A stretch of 40,885 bases of DNA from Treponema sp. GTDB lineage: Bacteria > Spirochaetota > Spirochaetia > Treponematales > Treponemataceae. Under the pieces are notes generated by a model. The model was not told the DNA's origin. It was given only the letters and a program-made list of their open reading frames with translations, and did no database searches. Positions 32,834-40,821 of this stretch are shown piece by piece (positions within the stretch are counted from its first letter, which is position 1; every line of letters begins with the position of its first letter). The position numbers were made by a program, and so were the translations under genes. Location: contig JAAYNH010000062.1 in the NCBI GenBank assembly GCA_012520945.1, positions 1 to 40,885 on the forward strand. The letters run 5' to 3'.

Positions 32834-33633
32834 AAATCAAACTCCGTAAAAGCATGTTGCAACACTGCTAGACCGTAAAGACAAGCTGTGTCCACACGCA
32901 TAACATTTGTATTAAAATGCAGAATTTCAAAATCATTTTGTAAAAGTTTTTCCACTTCCGAATCAGAAACTCCGCCTTCAGCACCTACTGCAATAATAAT
33001 TTGTTTTGGTTTATTTTTCACCTGAAACACAGAAAATTTTTTTTCCTGAATTTTCTCGTACAAAAGGCAACTCAAACTGTTTTCGGTTTTTGCCTCATTC
33101 CATAATTTTAGTGCATCATCTAACGAAAGACAACTGTGTACTTTTGTATCCACAGGAGAGCCACTTTGTTGACGTGCTTCTTTTACAATACGTTGCCAAC
33201 GTTCTTTGCGACTGTCCGCGTTGCCGATATTTTTTGAATAATTCCCCATAACTGGTAAAATATGAGACACACCGCACTCCACTGCATGCCTAATTACAGT
33301 ATCAAATGTTTGTGACTTTGGCAAAAACTGCAAAAGCCAAATTTCAGGAGATTTTGCAAATTCTGCATCAATTGATGACGCCACAACGCCCGTTTCATAA
33401 ACTTTGACACTATGGCTTTTTTCATGAACATCACTATCCATTAATGCCAAAGTCAAAACGCTTGCTGTAATACTTTGTACAATCATCTTTACAATTTTTC
33501 CGTCAGGCAGTCGCACTTCCAAAAATACATCTTTTTTTAAACGCAAAACATTACTCATATATTTATAATCTTTGCCCATAATTTCAAGAATGCCTTTTTT
33601 GTTTGGAAAATTATTTGCAATATACTGGCGCAT
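32815..33633 (-). CDS. rsmE: 16S rRNA (uracil1498-N3)-methyltransferase
   Basis: SPOUT methyltransferase that modifies U1498 of 16S rRNA near the decoding site. The 272-aa protein has an N-terminal PUA-like domain (residues ~1-75, including MSNVLRLKKDVFLEV) and a SPOUT domain with FDTVIRHAVECGVSHILPV, ARQQSG, the AdoMet-binding VGAEGGVSDSEVEKL and the C-terminal VMRVDTACLYGLAVLQH (usually LRTETA). The start overlaps the ctpA stop as TAATG, and the end overlaps wecG by 19 bases, so translation is coupled. Confidence 0.92.
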   Translation of the reverse strand: MRQYIANNFPNKKGILEIMGKDYKYMSNVLRLKKDVFLEVRLPDGKIVKMIVQSITASVLTLALMDSDVHEKSHSVKVYETGVVASSIDAEFAKSPEIWLLQFLPKSQTFDTVIRHAVECGVSHILPVMGNYSKNIGNADSRKERWQRIVKEARQQSGSPVDTKVHSCLSLDDALKLWNEAKTENSLSCLLYEKIQEKKFSVFQVKNKPKQIIIAVGAEGGVSDSEVEKLLQNDFEILHFNTNVMRVDTACLYGLAVLQHAFTEFDLWQKCE

Positions 33634-35132
33634 TATTTTTTATCTGCTATTTCAACTTCTTTTGCTGCAATTTCTTGTAATTCTTTTAACGTTTTTGTCA
33701 TCTTAAGCAAATTTTTAAAATTACTGCTTTTTACCACATTAATTGCTTCATTTAATTGAATATCAAAATCTAAATCATAAAGCGGTTGCGTTCGTGTTCT
33801 ATAAACTTCTAATTTTACTAAGCGACGCAAATAAAGTTGATTCATTTTATATTTATAGCCTAATTGTTTTGCATATGCAGTAATATGAGCTTCTGTCATA
33901 TTAGGATGAGATTCAACATAATCGGCAATTTCAGTCGAAGTTATCAATTCAATGTAAATTTTTTCTTCTTCTTCACTTAATTCCGGCATTTTTACAATCA
34001 AATCCGGCGGAATACCAATTTTATCAATATTTGAGTCCGATGGAGTATAGTATCTTGCCATTGTTAATTTTATGCCATCGGAATTTGGCAGTGGTACAAC
34101 TTGCTGTACAGAACCTTTGCCATACGTTCGCTCACCTACCAAATAAGCAAGATGATTGTCTTTAAGCGCTCCGCTGAGAATTTCAGAGGCACTGGCAGAA
34201 CCTTTGTTTATCAAGACAACAATAGGAATATTTTTAGGCATAGTGGTGCGACGCGAAGATGCCGTATAAACACTGTTTTCATAGCTGTGCCTACTTTTTG
34301 TTGAAACAATGGGTCCGGAATCGATAAACTTATCTGCAACATCAACTACAGATGTAATTAAACCGCCCGGATTATTACGTAAATCTATTATTAAACCCGA
34401 AAAATCATCTTCTTTAAAAGAATCCAAAGCTTGTTGAACACGTTCCGGAGTTTGCGGAGTAAATTCAATAATGCGTAAATATCCGATATTATTGCCATTT
34501 TCTTTTATCATGCCGAATTTTACGGTTGGCACTTCAATGAGAGCTCGTACTAAAGTTACGGGAAATTCCATTGTCTTGCCACGACGAATTAAAAGATTAA
34601 CACTTTCACCTATTTTTCCGCGAAGTATTCCTAAAACTTCATCCATAGTGATGTCCGGCGTTTTCACACCATTAATTTCAAGCAATAAATCACCGCTTTG
34701 AATTCCTGCTTTCCATCCGGGCGTGTCTTCAATGGGAGAAGCAACTTCAACATATGCCGGTTTTTCAGGAGTAGATTCAGCTGGTTTTGAAATGGAAAGC
34801 CCAACACCACCGAAGTTTCCCACAGTAGTGTCACTCATGGCTCGCATTTGTTTTTCATTTAAATATGATGTATATGTGTCTCCTAATGAATCCATGATGC
34901 CTTTCATTGCACCTTCATAAATTATTTTTGGATCTACTTCATCAACATAATTTTGTTGAACAAAAGTAAAAACACTATTTATCAGTTCTAAATATTGTCT
35001 ACTTTTTGCACTGTTTTCTACATCGGAAGAATTTTGAGCAAACAATGCGGGTGTAATAACAGAATATAACGAAAGAAATAAGGCTAAAGCGATAACTATT
35101 ATCGGCTTATCTTGTTTTGTAAATTTACTCAT
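33633..35132 (-). CDS. ctpA: C-terminal processing protease CtpA/Prc (S41)
   Basis: Periplasmic serine protease that trims C-termini of envelope proteins. Of 499 aa, the N-terminus has a membrane-spanning or signal segment (IIVIALALFLSLYSVITPALF). A PDZ domain (NFGGVGLSISK onwards, with GLIQSGD-like GIQSGDLLLEING) is followed by the S41 core with the catalytic Ser in NKGSASASEI and Lys in YGKGSVQQ. The C-terminal ~110 residues are helical. Normal for Gram-negative Ctp proteins. First gene of the operon, with a promoter that puts the transcript start at the ATG. Confidence 0.94.
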   Translation of the reverse strand: MSKFTKQDKPIIVIALALFLSLYSVITPALFAQNSSDVENSAKSRQYLELINSVFTFVQQNYVDEVDPKIIYEGAMKGIMDSLGDTYTSYLNEKQMRAMSDTTVGNFGGVGLSISKPAESTPEKPAYVEVASPIEDTPGWKAGIQSGDLLLEINGVKTPDITMDEVLGILRGKIGESVNLLIRRGKTMEFPVTLVRALIEVPTVKFGMIKENGNNIGYLRIIEFTPQTPERVQQALDSFKEDDFSGLIIDLRNNPGGLITSVVDVADKFIDSGPIVSTKSRHSYENSVYTASSRRTTMPKNIPIVVLINKGSASASEILSGALKDNHLAYLVGERTYGKGSVQQVVPLPNSDGIKLTMARYYTPSDSNIDKIGIPPDLIVKMPELSEEEEKIYIELITSTEIADYVESHPNMTEAHITAYAKQLGYKYKMNQLYLRRLVKLEVYRTRTQPLYDLDFDIQLNEAINVVKSSNFKNLLKMTKTLKELQEIAAKEVEIADKK

Positions 35133-35138
35133 AAAAAC

Positions 35139-35167
35139 ATTGTACGTCCAATAACATTTTTTTTCAA
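35139..35167 (-). promoter_or_regulatory. Promoter of the ctpA operon, predicting a leaderless mRNA
   Basis: On the minus strand TTGAAA (35167-35162), a 17-base spacer and TACAAT (35144-35139). The start is predicted at about 35132, the first base of the ATG. Confidence 0.65.
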
Positions 35168-35174
35168 CACCTAC

Positions 35175-35203
35175 TTGACCATTTATTCAATGTAACATAA
35201 ACT
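35175..35203 (+). promoter_or_regulatory. Promoter of the membrane protein-minD-lgt operon, predicting a leaderless mRNA
   Basis: TTGACC (35175-35180), a 17-base spacer and TAAACT (35198-35203). The start is predicted at about 35210, the first base of the ATG. Confidence 0.6.
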
Positions 35204-35209
35204 TTTTTT

Positions 35210-35635
35210 ATGAAAAAAAACATATTCGTTTTCTTTGCTTTATTCGAATTTGTAAAATTCTTTTCCATTCTCAAAACAAATGCAAATCTTATTGTTAGCG
35301 AATTACCCGTTTCTTGGTTTTTTGCATCTCCATTGCTGGTTTTACCCACTCTTTTATGTGTTTTTGTTATTTTTTTTGAAGAACATTCTTCTACAAGCTT
35401 TTTATTTTATATCTTTGCAAAAGTCGCCACAATATTTGGCTCTATTTTTTGTCTCGTTTTTACTTTATCCGTTGCAATTACAAAAACACGACTCGGCTCA
35501 AATAAATTATTCGAAGACTTAACTAAGGTGATGTTTTATTTGATAATAGATGTTATAATATTAACAACTTTGATTTTGATAAGACGCAAAGAAAAAAAAC
35601 TTTTACAAATTTCAGCTGACCATACGGAAGGATAA
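35210..35635 (+). CDS. Small membrane protein, four predicted helices
   Basis: A 141-aa hydrophobic protein of unknown function with helices at about residues 3-24, 36-57, 63-87 and 105-125, then a short basic and charged tail (RRKEKKLLQISADHTEG). No family recognised. It begins right after a promoter and ends three bases before the MinD-like ATPase, whose partner it may be by operon position. The ATG has no ribosome site, in line with a leaderless mRNA. Confidence 0.7.
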   Translation: MKKNIFVFFALFEFVKFFSILKTNANLIVSELPVSWFFASPLLVLPTLLCVFVIFFEEHSSTSFLFYIFAKVATIFGSIFCLVFTLSVAITKTRLGSNKLFEDLTKVMFYLIIDVIILTTLILIRRKEKKLLQISADHTEG

Positions 35636-35637
35636 AA

Positions 35638-36774
35638 ATGCAAATTATATCTGTTGCTAGCGGAAAAGGTGGCGTAGGAAAAAGTCTCATTTCAGCCAAT
35701 TTAGCAATTGCTCTGGCGAAAGCCGGTAAAACCGTTGTAGTTGCAGATATGGATCTGGGAGCTTCAAATTTGCATTTGGCACTCGGTTTTCCTTCCGCAA
35801 AAATTGGCATGGGCACTTTTTTAACAGGTCAATCAAAATTTGAAGAAATTATACAACAAACCGATTATGAAAATGTGTATTTTATTCCCGGAGATTCGGA
35901 AATACCCGGTCTTTCTTCCATAAAAGCATCCCAAAAAAATTCTATAATTCGTAGATTTAAAAATCTTGATACCGATTATCTCATTTTAGACTTAGGTGCA
36001 GGCACACATTTAAGCATTTTAGATTTTTTTCTAATGTCTCCGCAAGGCATAATTGTTACTTCTCCAACAGTGACTGCCACACTAAACGGATATTTATTTT
36101 TAAAAAATACAGTTTTTAGATTGATGCAAAATTCGTTCAAAAGAGGTTCAAAAGCCGCAAATATTTTAACAGACTTAAAAAAAGACAGTACAAGTTTACA
36201 ACGCCTTTACATTCCGAAACTTGCAGAAAAAATTCGTCAAATAGATCCTGAAAATGCACAAGTTTTTTACGACCAAATGGAACAATTTCAACCACGCCTT
36301 ATTATGAATATGATTGATGAACCAACAGATGCGGACAAAGCATATAAAATTAGACGAAGTTGTCGTGAATATTTGGGGCTCGATTTGGAATTTTTAGGCG
36401 TTATTTACAAAGATTCTTTACAAGACGTTGCACTTTCTTCAAGGCTACCTATTACCGTTTACAAACCACAATCTCTTTTATCTCAAGCAATTTTCCGCAT
36501 CGCCGATAAAATTCTCGTAAGCGAAACAAAAAGCTTTAACGATTCAATAATGACATCGGACGAATCGTTTCAAACGGCCGAAGCGGAAGCACTGGAAGAC
36601 TTTGAAAATAAAATGTCTTATATAGAAGATTTGCTTGGAACAGGTGCTCTTTCAATGAGTGATTTAGCGGAAACTATAAAAAGTCAACAATATGAAATTA
36701 CACAATTACGCAAAGAAAATTTGCTTTATAAATCAAAATTAATAAAAGCCGCTTCTCAAGGCTTTAAAATCTAA
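35638..36774 (+). CDS. MinD/ParA-family ATPase (FlhG-like) with C-terminal coiled coil
   Basis: Deviant Walker A P-loop ATPase. The motif GKGGVGKS, switch I DMDLGASNLHLALG and Walker B-like LILDLGAGTHLSILDF identify a MinD/FlhG-group enzyme that typically positions flagella or division and chemotaxis complexes at the membrane. The ~378 aa exceed the usual ~290; the extra C-terminal ~100 residues are acidic and end in a predicted coiled coil (DLAETIKSQQYEITQLRKEN). No flagellar gene is adjacent, so the specific role is uncertain. AAGGA lies just ahead of the ATG. It lies between a small membrane protein and lgt. Confidence 0.85.
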   Translation: MQIISVASGKGGVGKSLISANLAIALAKAGKTVVVADMDLGASNLHLALGFPSAKIGMGTFLTGQSKFEEIIQQTDYENVYFIPGDSEIPGLSSIKASQKNSIIRRFKNLDTDYLILDLGAGTHLSILDFFLMSPQGIIVTSPTVTATLNGYLFLKNTVFRLMQNSFKRGSKAANILTDLKKDSTSLQRLYIPKLAEKIRQIDPENAQVFYDQMEQFQPRLIMNMIDEPTDADKAYKIRRSCREYLGLDLEFLGVIYKDSLQDVALSSRLPITVYKPQSLLSQAIFRIADKILVSETKSFNDSIMTSDESFQTAEAEALEDFENKMSYIEDLLGTGALSMSDLAETIKSQQYEITQLRKENLLYKSKLIKAASQGFKI

Positions 36775-36792
36775 TATTTATAAGGAAAAAAT

Positions 36793-37758
36793 ATGCCTTT
36801 AGCAATTAATTATCCATCATGGATTCAACCTTCAATTTTTCCCGGTATTCCAATTTTGCAAAACATTCGTTGGTATGGCTTGATGTACATAGTGGCTTTT
36901 TCCATTGCTTTTTTTATTCTTAATAAAATTCGCAAAGAGGGAGCTCTGGATAATGGTGAAGTTAAAACTTCCGAAGATGAACTATTTAGTTTTTTTGCCT
37001 TTGGTGTCTTATTTTTACTTTTGGGAGCTCGCATTTTTTCAACTTTAGTTTATGACACAAGCGGTATTTATTGGAAAAAGCCGTGGCTCATTTTCTGGCC
37101 ATTTCAAAACGGCCAATTTACAGGACTAGCAGGTATGTCATATCACGGTGGTTTTATCGGTGGGCTTTTAGGTATGATAATTTGGTGTATTCGTCACAAA
37201 AAGCCTGTTTTGAAATGGATGGATGCCATGGCAGTTGCAATTCCTCTTGGATATACTTTTGGTAGATTAGGCAATTTTTTTAACGGTGAACTTTACGGAC
37301 GCATAACCACAATGCCATGGGGAATGATCTTTCCTCATGCAAGCCGTTTTTCAACTTCTTTGCCTTGGGTTCAAGAATTTGCATCTAAAGCCGGCATTGA
37401 ACTTTCCGGAGCATTAGTGAATTTGCCACGTCATCCCAGTCAACTTTATGAAGCATTTCTAGAAGGTGTTGCATTGTGGGCTCTTCTTTGGTTTACTCGC
37501 AAACACAAACCATTCGACGGCTTTTCTTGTGCCCTTTATACAATTGGTTATGGTGTGGCACGTTTTATTATAGAATATTTTCGCCAACCGGATGAAGATT
37601 TAGGCTACAGAATTCAAGCAATTTCCGACGCACCTACATATCTTAATGTTTCGCTTTTCAATCTTTCAACAGGGCAAATTTTATGCCTTTTAATGATTAT
37701 AGGTGGATTTGCTTTTATTGGAGTAGGTTCTTACCTTAAAAAGCGAAACAAAAACTAA
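36793..37758 (+). CDS. lgt: Prolipoprotein diacylglyceryl transferase
   Basis: Integral membrane enzyme that moves diacylglycerol from phosphatidylglycerol to the lipobox Cys of prolipoproteins. The 321-aa protein has seven-helix topology with the diagnostic MSYHGGFIGGLLG (His103-like) and GRLGNFFNGELYG (Arg143-like) motifs, and RHPSQLYEAFLEG. AAGGA sits ahead of the ATG. It is the last gene of its operon. The 3' end overlaps the stop of the convergent yugP gene by four bases. It would modify the two lipoproteins encoded in the window. Confidence 0.95.
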   Translation: MPLAINYPSWIQPSIFPGIPILQNIRWYGLMYIVAFSIAFFILNKIRKEGALDNGEVKTSEDELFSFFAFGVLFLLLGARIFSTLVYDTSGIYWKKPWLIFWPFQNGQFTGLAGMSYHGGFIGGLLGMIIWCIRHKKPVLKWMDAMAVAIPLGYTFGRLGNFFNGELYGRITTMPWGMIFPHASRFSTSLPWVQEFASKAGIELSGALVNLPRHPSQLYEAFLEGVALWALLWFTRKHKPFDGFSCALYTIGYGVARFIIEYFRQPDEDLGYRIQAISDAPTYLNVSLFNLSTGQILCLLMIIGGFAFIGVGSYLKKRNKN

Positions 37759-38462
37759 CTTTTGCGACGATTTCTTGAAATTAAGAAAATGCGTAAAAAG
37801 TTTCCTACTGCTGTAAGTGCTGACGCAACATAAGTCATGGCTGCAGCAGAAAGTACTTTTTTTACATATTGCAATTCTTCATCACTGAGTGCATTTGCGT
37901 CTTTCAAAATTTTCATAGCTCGGTTTGACGCATTAAACTCAACAGGCAAAGTTACAAGATAAAAGGCAACGGAACCGGCAAACAAAAGCAAACCTACATT
38001 TACAATCATTTGTCCTAAAGCGGAATTAGATTGCGAACCTGCAAACAAACCAAAGCCTGCCATCACAAGCACAGGACCCAACCGTGAACCGATATTTGCA
38101 ATTGGAACCAAGGAGCTTCTTAAACCGAGCGGACCATATTTTGTAGCATGTTGAATTGCATGTCCTGTTTCATGAGCGGCAACACCAACTGCTGCAATCG
38201 AATTTTTACCGTATACCGACTCTGAAAGACGCAAAACTTTTTCATTTGGGCTATAATGGTCGGTCAAATTTCCTGCAATTTTTTCAATAGTTACATCGGT
38301 GATACTATTTGCTTTTAACAAAAATGAAGCAGCTTGTGCTCCCGTTAGATTTTTTTCGCTAGCAACCTTGCTATATTTTGAAAAAGTTGATTTTACTTTA
38401 ATTTGGGCATAAAGTGATAAAATCACAGCCGGAATTACAAATATTAGATAGTACAAATCCAT
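37755..38462 (-). CDS. Membrane zinc metallopeptidase, YugP-type
   Basis: A 235-aa membrane protein with the zincin motif AAHETGHAIQHA (HExxH), plus hydrophobic helices at the N-terminus (YYLIFVIPAVILSLYAQ) and in the C-terminal part (LGPVLVMAGFGLF, IVNVGLLLFAGSVAFY). The glutamate third ligand is probably in FNASNRAM-type context (PVEFNASNRAMK). ATG 38462 is set by AGGAGG six bases upstream; the frame extends 12 codons further 5' without reason. The family's substrate is not known. A predicted small RNA ends about 60 bases upstream on the same strand. Confidence 0.88.
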   Translation of the reverse strand: MDLYYLIFVIPAVILSLYAQIKVKSTFSKYSKVASEKNLTGAQAASFLLKANSITDVTIEKIAGNLTDHYSPNEKVLRLSESVYGKNSIAAVGVAAHETGHAIQHATKYGPLGLRSSLVPIANIGSRLGPVLVMAGFGLFAGSQSNSALGQMIVNVGLLLFAGSVAFYLVTLPVEFNASNRAMKILKDANALSDEELQYVKKVLSAAAMTYVASALTAVGNFLRIFLISRNRRKS

Positions 38463-38523
38463 GGAGTTCCTCCTGTTTCTAAGTTGAATTTTGAACAAAA
38501 TTAGTGTATCATACGTTTAAAAA

Positions 38524-38593
38524 AGAAAAAAGACCGCTAAAGGAGGAGGAAAAAGCGGTCTTTTTTTCACGTTGTTGTTTATTGTTGCTGCTT
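38524..38593 (-). ncRNA. Predicted ~70-nt small RNA or terminated leader with anti-Shine-Dalgarno loop
   Basis: From a consensus promoter the minus-strand RNA would have an A/C-rich unpaired 5' part (AGCAGCAACAATAAACAAC), then a hairpin of 12 bp (AAAAAAGACCGC 38566-38555 side with GCGGTCTTTTTT) followed by a T6-C-T6 run. The 17-base loop includes CCTCCTCCTTT (38549-38539), which resembles the 3' tail of 16S rRNA and would pair with AGGAGG-type ribosome sites. It might be a free small RNA or an attenuated leader of yugP. No family recognised. Confidence 0.55.
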
Positions 38594-38599
38594 GATTAA

Positions 38600-38628
38600 T
38601 TTATACAACAAACAAAAAAAAATGTCAA
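38600..38628 (-). promoter_or_regulatory. Consensus promoter of the second predicted small RNA
   Basis: On the minus strand TTGACA (38628-38623), a 17-base spacer and TATAAA (38605-38600). The start is predicted near 38593. A weaker plus-strand promoter (TTGAAT 38484-38489, TATCAT 38507-38512) faces the same hairpin from the other side. Confidence 0.65.
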
Positions 38629-38705
38629 TACTTTTTATCGCATTTATTGCGTTTTTTCGCAAAATATGTTGTTTTTTTCTGTTTTTTAGTGTAAAAGGTT
38701 GTTTT

Positions 38706-39431
38706 ATGAAGAAAATTGGAATTATTGGTGCAATGAAAAATGAAATTTCATTGTTAAAAGAAAAAATTGCCGGAATTTCAGAAAAAAAAATTGCCGGAAT
38801 GACTTTTTTTTCAGGTAAAATTCTTGGAAAAAACGCAAACGTTGATGTAGTTTTAGTAAAGAGTGGCATTGGCAAAGTTTCTGCCGGCATTTGCACACAA
38901 ATTTTATGCACTGTTTTTAACGTTGATGCAATTATTAACACCGGAATTGCCGGTGCAATTTGCGAAGATTTACAGATTTTCGATATTGTTTTATCAAAGG
39001 ATGCTATGTTTCACGATGTTGACGTTACCGGGTTCGGTTATCCTTTGTGTCAAATGCCGGGAATGCCACTTAAATTTACTGCGTCGGAGACGTTGCTTAA
39101 AATAGCTCAAGAAAATGTTGAGCCTTGCATATTAAACAAAGTCAACGGCAAATGTGTAAATGTTTTTCTCGGTACGATAGCAACGGGAGATCAATTTATT
39201 AATTCTAATGTTGCAAAAAAACGTATTGCCGAAAATACGCAAGCAAAATGTTGTGAAATGGAAGGTGCGGCAATTGCACAAGGAGCAACAATGAACAATG
39301 TGCCTTTTTTAATTATTCGTTGTATTTCAGATATGTCAAATGATAATGGTGAAAAAACTTATACTTTCAACGAAGATAAGGCTGCTGAAATTTGTTCTTC
39401 TTTTGTGTTACAATTTCTTTATGCACTGTAA
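38706..39431 (+). CDS. mtnN: 5'-methylthioadenosine/S-adenosylhomocysteine nucleosidase
   Basis: Cleaves adenine from SAH and MTA; in the LuxS branch it supplies S-ribosylhomocysteine. The 241-aa protein has the N-terminus KIGIIGAMKNEI, the catalytic/nucleoside motifs INTGIAGAI and DVDVTGFGYPLCQMPG, the substrate site CCEMEGAAIAQGA (Glu) and the general-acid Asp in IRCISDMSND. ATG 38706 is the natural start, with AAAGG ahead; the open frame runs 38 codons further upstream but those encode a hydrophobic non-family stretch. Followed by luxS after 33 bases. Confidence 0.95.
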   Translation: MKKIGIIGAMKNEISLLKEKIAGISEKKIAGMTFFSGKILGKNANVDVVLVKSGIGKVSAGICTQILCTVFNVDAIINTGIAGAICEDLQIFDIVLSKDAMFHDVDVTGFGYPLCQMPGMPLKFTASETLLKIAQENVEPCILNKVNGKCVNVFLGTIATGDQFINSNVAKKRIAENTQAKCCEMEGAAIAQGATMNNVPFLIIRCISDMSNDNGEKTYTFNEDKAAEICSSFVLQFLYAL

Positions 39432-39464
39432 AAGGTAAGCAATATTATTTTTAAGGAATGAATT

Positions 39465-39947
39465 ATGAAAAACTCAAAGTATAAAGTAGAAAGTTTTAAC
39501 TTGGATCATACAAAAGTTGTTGCTCCTTATGTACGATTGGCTTCTAAAAAGGTTGGTGAAAAAGGCGACATTGTTACAAAATTTGACATTCGTTTTTCAC
39601 AGCCTAATGAAGAATTTATGATTAATGCTGCCATTCACACACTTGAACATCTTGTAGCCGAATATATCCGTGATGAAATTTCAGGTATTATAGATTTTTC
39701 TCCTATGGGTTGCCGTACAGGTTTTTATTTGACATTATTCGGCGATGTAGACGAAAAATTTATTGCTGAAAAAATGCTCAATGTTTTGGAAAAAGTGGCT
39801 AACTGGACTGATGACAAACCTATTCCCGGCCTTGATCCTAAAGAATGTGGCAACTATAAGGAACATGATTTGAAAACCGCACGTTTTTGGGCGGAAAAAT
39901 GGATTTCCGGTATTAAGACAAAAGGCTATCAATGGCAAAAAAATTAA
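39465..39947 (+). CDS. luxS: S-ribosylhomocysteine lyase (AI-2 synthase)
   Basis: Converts S-ribosylhomocysteine to homocysteine and DPD, the precursor of autoinducer 2. The 160-aa protein has the metal motif HTLEH (HxxEH), the catalytic Cys in MGCRTGFYL, and the Cys metal ligand in CGNYKEHDL. AAGGA lies ahead of the ATG. It forms an operon with mtnN. This is the complete two-step SAH recycling route with AI-2 as by-product; metH or the AI-2 receptor is not visible here. Confidence 0.97.
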   Translation: MKNSKYKVESFNLDHTKVVAPYVRLASKKVGEKGDIVTKFDIRFSQPNEEFMINAAIHTLEHLVAEYIRDEISGIIDFSPMGCRTGFYLTLFGDVDEKFIAEKMLNVLEKVANWTDDKPIPGLDPKECGNYKEHDLKTARFWAEKWISGIKTKGYQWQKN

Positions 39948-39972
39948 TTTTACATATGTTACAACAATAAAT

Positions 39973-40818
39973 ATGTTAAGTGAAAAAAAAATTTTACAAA
40001 TTTTACATTCTCAAAAAGAAAGAACAAAAAAAATAGCACCGTACGATTTTCATATTATTATAAAAGATGTAACAGAAAGTACAAATAATGATGCAAAAAA
40101 TTTTATTAAAACATACTCTTGTGTAAATGAAAAAAATACGGTTATTTTAGCTAAAGAACAAACTGCCGGTCGTGGCAGAATGGGGCATAGTTTTTTTTCG
40201 CCAAAAGGTAGCGGACTTTATTTGACTTGTGTTTTAATGCATAATATTCAGCCTAATGAGAGTTCTTTTTCTGCTTTTCAAAAATTAAATCCCGCTACCA
40301 TCACAGTTTCCGCCGCAGTGGCAGTTAGCAAAGCAGTTGAAAATCTTTGTGGCGTTTATCCTGATGTCAAATGGGTAAACGATTTGTTTTATAAAGGAAA
40401 AAAAATTTGTGGTATTTTAACAGAAGGATGCATAAACGCCTCAAAGGGACAAATAGACAAAATTATTGTGGGTGTTGGGCTGAATGTCAAAAGCTTTAAT
40501 GATACACTGCCACAAGAAATTGCAAACATTGCCGGCAGTTTGCACTGCGATAATATGGATATGAATATTATGGCTTGTGAAATTATTTTGCAAATTTATG
40601 AGCATTGTAATTTTGCTACAAATAACTGGAACAAAATTTTAGCTGATTATAAAAAACGTTTGCCTTTTTTGCAAAAAAACGTAACTGTAATTGACAAAGT
40701 TAATGGAAATTTTGATGCAAAAGTTTTAGATATGGATTCGCAAGCAAATTTAATTGTTCAAACTTATGATGGACAAATGCGAAAATTAAACAGTGGCGAA
40801 ATTTCTGTTAAAATGTAA
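39973..40818 (+). CDS. birA: Biotin-[acetyl-CoA-carboxylase] ligase (BPL, no HTH)
   Basis: Activates biotin to biotinyl-5'-AMP and attaches it to a biotin carboxyl carrier protein. The 281-aa protein has the BPL signature AGRGRMGHSFFSP, the KWVNDLFYKGKKICGILTEG block and GVGLNVK. The N-terminal ~40 residues are not a helix-turn-helix, so this is a monofunctional group I enzyme rather than a repressor. The C-terminal SH3-like segment (NGNFDAKVLDMDSQANLIV) is present. 25 bases after luxS, with no strong ribosome site. Confidence 0.94.
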   Translation: MLSEKKILQILHSQKERTKKIAPYDFHIIIKDVTESTNNDAKNFIKTYSCVNEKNTVILAKEQTAGRGRMGHSFFSPKGSGLYLTCVLMHNIQPNESSFSAFQKLNPATITVSAAVAVSKAVENLCGVYPDVKWVNDLFYKGKKICGILTEGCINASKGQIDKIIVGVGLNVKSFNDTLPQEIANIAGSLHCDNMDMNIMACEIILQIYEHCNFATNNWNKILADYKKRLPFLQKNVTVIDKVNGNFDAKVLDMDSQANLIVQTYDGQMRKLNSGEISVKM

Positions 40819-40821
40819 ACT

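Noticed and set aside
38645-38663. Inverted repeat TTGCG-T6-CGCAA upstream of mtnN as an operator
   Set aside because: Only a 5-bp stem in low-complexity DNA; no matching repeat near luxS or elsewhere in the window.
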